A DNA stretch of 46,382 nt from Falsibacillus pallidus (lineage in GTDB: Bacteria > Bacillota > Bacilli > Bacillales > DSM-25281). Positions 42,007 to 46,382 of the stretch are shown in pieces. The stretch's first letter is position 1; each line of letters opens with the position of its first letter. Where the stretch lies: the NCBI RefSeq assembly GCF_003350505.1, contig NZ_QQAY01000021.1, positions 1 through 46,382 on the forward strand, read 5' to 3'. The translations under genes and the position numbers were made by a program. A model generated the notes under the pieces. It saw nothing but the letters and a program-made list of their open reading frames with translations. It ran no database searches and had not been told where the DNA came from.

Positions 42007-43397
42007 AAAATAAAATACAAAAACAGAGTATAACTAGTTTAAAAAATACCTTAAAACATATGGTTCCTGCTGTTTTTACAGCAATTATTGCCACGGGTCT
42101 AGGATTTATAGCACTGTTTACATCACCAGTACCAATGATTAAAGACTTTGGAAAAATGCTTACTATTGGTATAGGGATTAGTTTTGTGGTTGGTTTATTC
42201 ATATTAATACCAATTTTATTTACTAGAGATCGCTTTTTTCCCAAGGAAGGAGGCAAAATTAATAAAAAGCATGGCAAGGCAAAATCGGATGTTATTCTTG
42301 AAAAAATAACAAAGAAGGTTGTTTCATTAAAATGGCTCGTTATTATACTTGCCATCATAACATCAGGCATTGGTATTTGGGGAGATTTGAATACAGGTGT
42401 GGAGACTGATGTTGAGACGTTTATGCCACAAAATAACCAAGAGTTAAAGGATATTCATAAATTAAGAGATATTTTAGGGACAACAGATCAAGTCTCTATT
42501 ATGTACAGTGGAAAAAATGTTTTAGAAGATAATACAATTAAGTGGACAGATACCATGACGGAGTCTTTGAAGAATGAGTTTCCAAATGTAGTGGTAGATA
42601 CAAAGTCTATTACAAGTGTTTTAAAACAAACAAACAATGGGGAACTCCCTGAAAATTCAGTGGAAATAATTAATAATATGCCGAAGGATCAATTAAAACT
42701 TTTTATCAACGAAGGTAAAACAAAAGGGGTTATTACTGTTGGTATTAAGCACTTAGAGGCAAGTGAACTGAAAAGTTTTATTAGTAATTTAGAATCTTTT
42801 GTAACTCAAAATCAAGCAGACTCTGTATCAACTACTGTAACTGGTAAATCTGTTCTTGACGTTGAAATGGTTTCTTCATTAACTACGGGTAGACATAAAA
42901 TGACTTTAATTGGTATTGGACTTGTGTTTCTTGGGTTATTAGTAATTTATCGTCATCCAGTAAAGGCATTTATACCGTTACTTCCGATTCTGTTTATAAT
43001 AGGTTGGTCTGGTGGAATTATGTATTTATTCGATATTCATTATACGCCGCTAACAGCGACGCTTGGGGCTTTAATTATTGGAATAGGTACCGAGTTTACC
43101 ATTTTAATCATGGAAAGATTTTACGAAGAGCGTGAGAAAGGTCTATCGAGTTATGAATCCATTATTATGGCAAACAAAAAAATTGGTAAATCTGTTTTTG
43201 CATCAGGAATGTCGGTAATTGGTGGTTTTAGTGCGTTATTAGTATCGGACTTCGTTATATTGAGCAATTTTGGTATGATGACATTATTGAATGTTTTCTT
43301 TGCACTAATTAGTACCATAATTGTTATGCCTGCAATTTTAATTATTCTTGATAAGTTTATTAAAGTAAAAATACCGATGGAAACGCAGGGGATATAG
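42003..43397 (+). CDS. MMPL/RND-type exporter, C-terminal half
   Basis: 464 residues continuing the exporter: KNTLKHMVPAVFTAIIATGLGFIALFTSPVPMIKDFG is normally internal to a single MMPL protein. A second extracytoplasmic loop (about 125-295) and a final helix bundle with GALIIGIGTEFTILIMERFYEE follow. GAGGG lies 8 nt before the ATG, so re-initiation at the ATGA overlap is plausible. Either the transporter is a natural two-chain protein or a frameshift near 42000 split it; both halves are otherwise undamaged. Confidence 0.85.
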   Translation: MKNKIQKQSITSLKNTLKHMVPAVFTAIIATGLGFIALFTSPVPMIKDFGKMLTIGIGISFVVGLFILIPILFTRDRFFPKEGGKINKKHGKAKSDVILEKITKKVVSLKWLVIILAIITSGIGIWGDLNTGVETDVETFMPQNNQELKDIHKLRDILGTTDQVSIMYSGKNVLEDNTIKWTDTMTESLKNEFPNVVVDTKSITSVLKQTNNGELPENSVEIINNMPKDQLKLFINEGKTKGVITVGIKHLEASELKSFISNLESFVTQNQADSVSTTVTGKSVLDVEMVSSLTTGRHKMTLIGIGLVFLGLLVIYRHPVKAFIPLLPILFIIGWSGGIMYLFDIHYTPLTATLGALIIGIGTEFTILIMERFYEEREKGLSSYESIIMANKKIGKSVFASGMSVIGGFSALLVSDFVILSNFGMMTLLNVFFALISTIIVMPAILIILDKFIKVKIPMETQGI

Positions 43398-43410
43398 GGG
43401 TGAATGTAAT

Positions 43411-43971
43411 TTGAGAGATAAAACAGATCAAATAATTCGAGCAGCAATAAATGTATTTGTTAAAAAGGGTTTTCTCCAAGCAACTACCCAAGAGATTGCC
43501 AAGGAAGCAGATGTTGCTGAAGTAACTTTGTACCGTAAATTTTCCACTAAACAAAATTTGTTTGAAACTGTAATAAAAAAGGTTTTAGAAAACCAGTTTC
43601 AAACTAAAATTATTAAAATTGCAGAAGAAAATACTGATTCATTCTTTTTGAAAATATTAGATGACCGTCTAGAAACCTTATCAAAAAATCATAAAATGAT
43701 TAAAATGCTTCTCGCAGAAAGCCTGATGGGAAACTTATCTAATGACCTGAATTTTCCCGTATTAATTTTCAATGGATTAAAGAAAGGTATCCAACTTCAC
43801 TTTGATTGTATGAATATTAATGCTAATGTCGAATTGGTTGCTCAGCAAATTGGAGGAATCCTTTTAAGTAATGTGCTGTTTATCAATGGTGCCCCTTATT
43901 TTGAATTAACTCATGAAGAGAAGAAGGTTATTTTAAATCATCATTTACAATCATTAAAAGCAAATTTATAA
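43411..43971 (+). CDS. TetR-family regulator 1
   Basis: 186 residues. Helix-turn-helix TTQEIAKEADVAEVTLYRKFSTKQNLFETVI (about 25-55) is classical TetR. The TTG start at 43411 follows GGGGTGA and is 13 bp after the exporter, so the gene is the last of the operon. With the two inverted repeats after the operon promoter, it is the likely autorepressor, released by the exporter's substrate. A terminator follows. Confidence 0.9.
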   Translation: MRDKTDQIIRAAINVFVKKGFLQATTQEIAKEADVAEVTLYRKFSTKQNLFETVIKKVLENQFQTKIIKIAEENTDSFFLKILDDRLETLSKNHKMIKMLLAESLMGNLSNDLNFPVLIFNGLKKGIQLHFDCMNINANVELVAQQIGGILLSNVLFINGAPYFELTHEEKKVILNHHLQSLKANL

Positions 43972-43990
43972 AAGTGTGGCAGCAAGACAA

Positions 43991-44020
43991 AAAAACTGGT
44001 TAAACATAAACCGGTTTTTT
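43991..44020 (+). terminator. Terminator between the two tetR genes
   Basis: AAACTGGTT/AACCGGTTT stem with loop TAAACAT region and six T residues. Confidence 0.88.
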
Positions 44021-44045
44021 GTTTCCAACTTACAGGAGGTGCATT

Positions 44046-44699
44046 ATGACTACTTCCGATATGGTAGAAGAATTATTTTCAGGCGAGAACCTAACAGATA
44101 AACAGAAAAGAATAATAGAAGCAGCAATTCTTACTTTTTCGAAGAATGGATTTTCTGGCACATCGACTAGAGAGATTGCTATTAAGGCAGGAGTGGCTGA
44201 AGGTACTATTTTTCGATACTATCATACTAAAAATGATTTACTACAAACTATCATGGATAGAACTCTTATAAGATTGACTGACTTTTACCTTGATGAAGAT
44301 GATCTTACTAATCCATCTGACTATGAGAATAATAATTTAAAAGACTTTGTTAAAAAATTATCTAGGAATAAATATCAATTTGTAAAAAGATACACGCCTA
44401 TTATAAAAATCCTTTTGCAAGAGTTTGCTTTTCAGAAGGCAAACTGGGAACCATATTTATTAGGTTATTATACGGGAATCAATAGGGAGTTTAGAAATAT
44501 CTATTTAAAAATGCAAACAGAGGGGGATTTTACTGAAATTGAACCTAAAGTTGCATTCAGGTTAACATTATCAACTATTGTTGGTTATTTATTAATGAAA
44601 CATATTTTACTACAAGAAGAAAATTTGGAAGATGAAGATGAAGTTGAAGTTATCACCAATTATGTAATTAATGGACTTTTAACTAAGATTGGATTTTAA
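44046..44699 (+). CDS. TetR-family regulator 2
   Basis: 217 residues from the ATG at 44046, which has ACAGGAGGTG; an in-frame TTG at 44019 lies in the terminator. Helix-turn-helix STREIAIKAGVAEGTIFRYYHTKNDLLQTIM (about 40-70). The ligand domain is helical and unassigned. No inverted repeat like the exporter operators is seen in front of it. Target unknown. Confidence 0.88.
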   Translation: MTTSDMVEELFSGENLTDKQKRIIEAAILTFSKNGFSGTSTREIAIKAGVAEGTIFRYYHTKNDLLQTIMDRTLIRLTDFYLDEDDLTNPSDYENNNLKDFVKKLSRNKYQFVKRYTPIIKILLQEFAFQKANWEPYLLGYYTGINREFRNIYLKMQTEGDFTEIEPKVAFRLTLSTIVGYLLMKHILLQEENLEDEDEVEVITNYVINGLLTKIGF

Positions 44700-44754
44700 C
44701 TTAATATGAAACGGTATACAAAAGTTGGAAAGAACCAAAAACTACTACCATTCC

Positions 44755-44979
44755 TTAATCATATATAGGTGTTACGGTATAACAACCCCTTATTCCACTG
44801 GGACCAGATTGCCAAGCAGGAATAGGCGATGAAAAAGCAGGGGGTGGTCCCATAGGGGTTGGATATTGTCCTCCTCCGATTGGTGGTAGTGCGATAATCC
44901 CACCTGAATATTGTCTATCTGGATAGTCAAGTTGTTCAATATTGTTTTCTTCATAATAATACAAATCATCGTAATACAA
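44755..44979 (-). CDS. Small tyrosine/proline-rich protein
   Basis: 74 residues from a TTG at 44979 (AGAAGG 8 nt upstream), or 84 from the ATG at 45009 without a site. It begins YYDDLYYYEEN and has a proline-glycine-rich middle (LPPIGGGQYPTPMGPPP) ending GIRGCYTVTPIYD. The PGP-rich part and the I-R-G-C motif recall small Bacillus proteins of spore or surface type, but it is shorter than those I know; a truncated member is possible. Low certainty. Confidence 0.45.
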   Translation of the reverse strand: MYYDDLYYYEENNIEQLDYPDRQYSGGIIALPPIGGGQYPTPMGPPPAFSSPIPAWQSGPSGIRGCYTVTPIYD

Positions 44980-45204
44980 TGCACATACCTTCTTTCTAAT
45001 AAAATTCATATTAATTTATGTTAATTTGCCTTATGCGGTGAATATAACAATTGCCATATTCTGTTTTGTGACCTCAAGAAGGTATAGGAATTACTTTGTA
45101 TTTAGGGTACAGAAAAGCGAAGAAACACGTAACTATGTCAAATTAAAATAAAGTTTGCAGAATGAGAAAAAAGTCTGCCTAAGAAGAAAAAAGTTTGCAC
45201 ACAG

Positions 45205-45249
45205 CCTCGTGAGTATATCCGGTATATGGATGTATTCACGGGGTTTTTT
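45205..45249 (+). terminator. Terminator in repeat copy 2
   Basis: Same CCTCGTGA/TCACGGGG stem and T run as at 33546-33590. Confidence 0.8.
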
Positions 45250-45566
45250 GTTTAGAAATTGTAGTCTTATAGATGTACCCTGAGGGGATTACAGGTCCCC
45301 TTACGGGGTGTATAACTAATGAATAAGTATAGTAATAGATATGTCCCTAACATATCTCTATCTAAAGGGATTCAATCTGATATCAATTCAATCAATGAAT
45401 TCCTACACCCATAACGTGTATAACGCTTCAAGTGGTTTCTCCCATGAAAATAAATATAATTAGGAATAGGTCATATCAAATGGATTCATCAGATACCGGG
45501 GGTACTTGTTTATCCTGAGTATGGGCTACCAATGTATGACAGTAAAGTGCTATACGGGGATAAAGA

Positions 45567-46328
45567 AGCATGATCACTAAAGGGTGGTGTATAGGAGAAC
45601 CGTAAGGTGTCTTATTGTTTCCCTGTAACTCCCGTTTATAAAGTTTCACTTTCACTTACAATTTGAAAATGTTCAGAAATGGGGAAGTGGGAGCCAGACT
45701 AAGTTGAGGCCGATGATTAGACTATCGAATCGGGAACGTATCTACGATGTCTTTCCTTGTTTTTTTATTTGGAGAAGGATGGGGTGGGTAATTCTACATA
45801 AGTACAGCACAAGGGACGTTCCAGTATCACTATGAGTGAAGGAGTACTAGAACCACCCGAATCAAGGGAAGCCCACGTCCAGCAACGTGTAACAAGCCCC
45901 AAGCAAGGTACTCGCCCTTAAAAAGATAAATAAATAAATAATTAGCATTGGTCTCGTGGTAAGTAAGGGAATGGTGGTGGTACAGGAGAAACCGTAAGGT
46001 ATAGTAGTGTTTCCTGTTACTGCAGTTTACAACTCATTTTTATATTTAGTAACTGTATAAGATAAGGGGAAGAGGTTGTCAGACTATGTATGACTGATGG
46101 ATTACACTATAGAATCGGGAACGTATCTACGATACCTCTCCCCGGTCTTTTTATTTGTAGAAGAACTGGGTGGACAATCCCCGTATAAGTACAGCACAAG
46201 GGACATTTCCATGTTTCACTGAAGCGAGCATTAGAACCAACCCGCTCAAGGAAAGCCCACGTCCGGGAAGGTGTAACAAGCCCCAAGCAAGTTTCTCGCT
46301 CATAAAAAAATAAATATATAAATAATTA
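45567..46328 (+). ncRNA. Unclassified structured-RNA-like units A and B, second copy
   Basis: Units A (45567-45943) and B (45944-46328), with the same sequence as in copy 1. A third unit starts at 46329 and runs off the window. Minus-strand reading frames over these units (for example 46151-46333) change between units A and B and are not supported as genes. Confidence 0.5.
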
Positions 46329-46382
46329 AGCATTGGTCTCGTGGTAAGTAAGGGAATAGTGGTGGTACAGGGGAAACCGTAA

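Larger units (their letters stand above)
34723..45134 (+). mobile_element. 10.4-kb accessory island bounded by the direct repeats
   Basis: The segment between the two 1,247-bp repeats carries accessory genes and broken gene ends. No transposase or integrase of its own is visible. Its left border truncates an RNA-like unit; its right border falls exactly at the ATGTC that is also the target position of the Tn7-like element. Homologous integration or duplication through the repeats is the simplest explanation. Confidence 0.55.
45135..46381 (+). repeat. 1,247-bp direct repeat, copy 2
   Basis: Second copy of 33476-34722. The final base of the window (46382, A) already differs from copy 1 (34723, G), and fits an uninterrupted third RNA-like unit (ACCGTAA), so this copy probably continues beyond the window and copy 1 is the truncated one. 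Confidence 0.92.

Noticed and set aside
45010-45134. A second Tn7-like distal end just before repeat copy 2
   Set aside because: The border position fits the attachment site, but no TnsB-type motif or TGT/ACA terminus matching the element was found in the preceding sequence.
33476-46382. Repeat arrays as a CRISPR
   Set aside because: Units are about 380 bp and directly adjacent; there are no short repeats with unique spacers and no cas genes in the window.

Overview
The window looks like the chromosome of a low-GC, spore-forming Bacillaceae member (Bacillus sensu lato). The evidence is a Bacillus-type 5S rRNA and tRNA cluster, the order rocF - sigW - rsiW - cdaA - cdaR - glmM - glmS, a Spo0E-like phosphatase, a sigma-W promoter in front of sigW, and the glmS ribozyme. 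The species cannot be named from this sequence alone.

Layout. (1) 1-950: the end of an rrn operon (5S) and eight tRNA genes (Asn, Thr-GGT, Glu, Val, Thr-TGT, Tyr, Gln, Lys) closed by a terminator. (2) 951-10117: core genes for arginine catabolism, envelope stress (sigW/rsiW), c-di-AMP synthesis (cdaA/cdaR) and cell-wall amino sugar supply (glmM, ribozyme-controlled glmS). (3) 10146-33474: a Tn7-like transposon inserted 28 bp after the glmS stop codon. It carries tnsA, tnsB, tnsC and two TniQ/TnsD target selectors next to glmS. Its cargo is almost entirely defence-like: an XRE regulator plus ImmA-type peptidase; a ubiquitin-like conjugation operon (small ORF, Ub-like protein, E1-like ThiF protein, DUF6527-like protein); a methyltransferase / SF2 helicase / GIY-YIG nuclease restriction-type operon; a zinc-ribbon nuclease; a membrane-anchored Mrr-type nuclease; a nucleotidyltransferase-like protein with an unknown partner; and a DUF559-like nuclease. 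Both transposon ends carry copies of an 18-bp motif (best copies GACAATAATGTTGGTAAC), and a decayed second copy of the distal end lies inside the cargo at 28188-28241.

(4) 33476-34722 and 45135-46381: two apparently identical 1,247-bp direct repeats, each holding a terminator, three 20-bp-spaced short repeats and tandem ~380-bp units that look like an unclassified structured RNA. (5) 34723-45134: a 10.4-kb island between these repeats. It has two paralogous proteins resembling catalytically dead serine-recombinase domains, small membrane proteins, a DUF3231 gene and a persulfide dioxygenase-rhodanese gene that are both truncated head to head, TusA and TauE/SafE sulfur genes, an MMPL-type exporter split into two ORFs at an ATGA overlap, two TetR regulators, and a small secreted or coat-like ORF.

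How the parts work together. The 3' end of glmS is the probable landing site of the transposon, which has separated glmS from what is probably its own terminator (33546-33590). An identical operator-like sequence (TGTTGA, 8 nt, TCAACAC) sits in front of both the XRE gene and the ubiquitin-like operon, suggesting that the XRE/ImmA pair controls conjugation. In the island, two related inverted repeats follow a good sigma-A promoter in front of the MMPL-tetR operon, as expected for TetR autoregulation. The strongest candidates for undescribed biology are the tandem RNA-like repeats, the XRE/ImmA-controlled ubiquitin-like operon whose E1 adenylation domain has no cysteine, and the nucleotidyltransferase pair.
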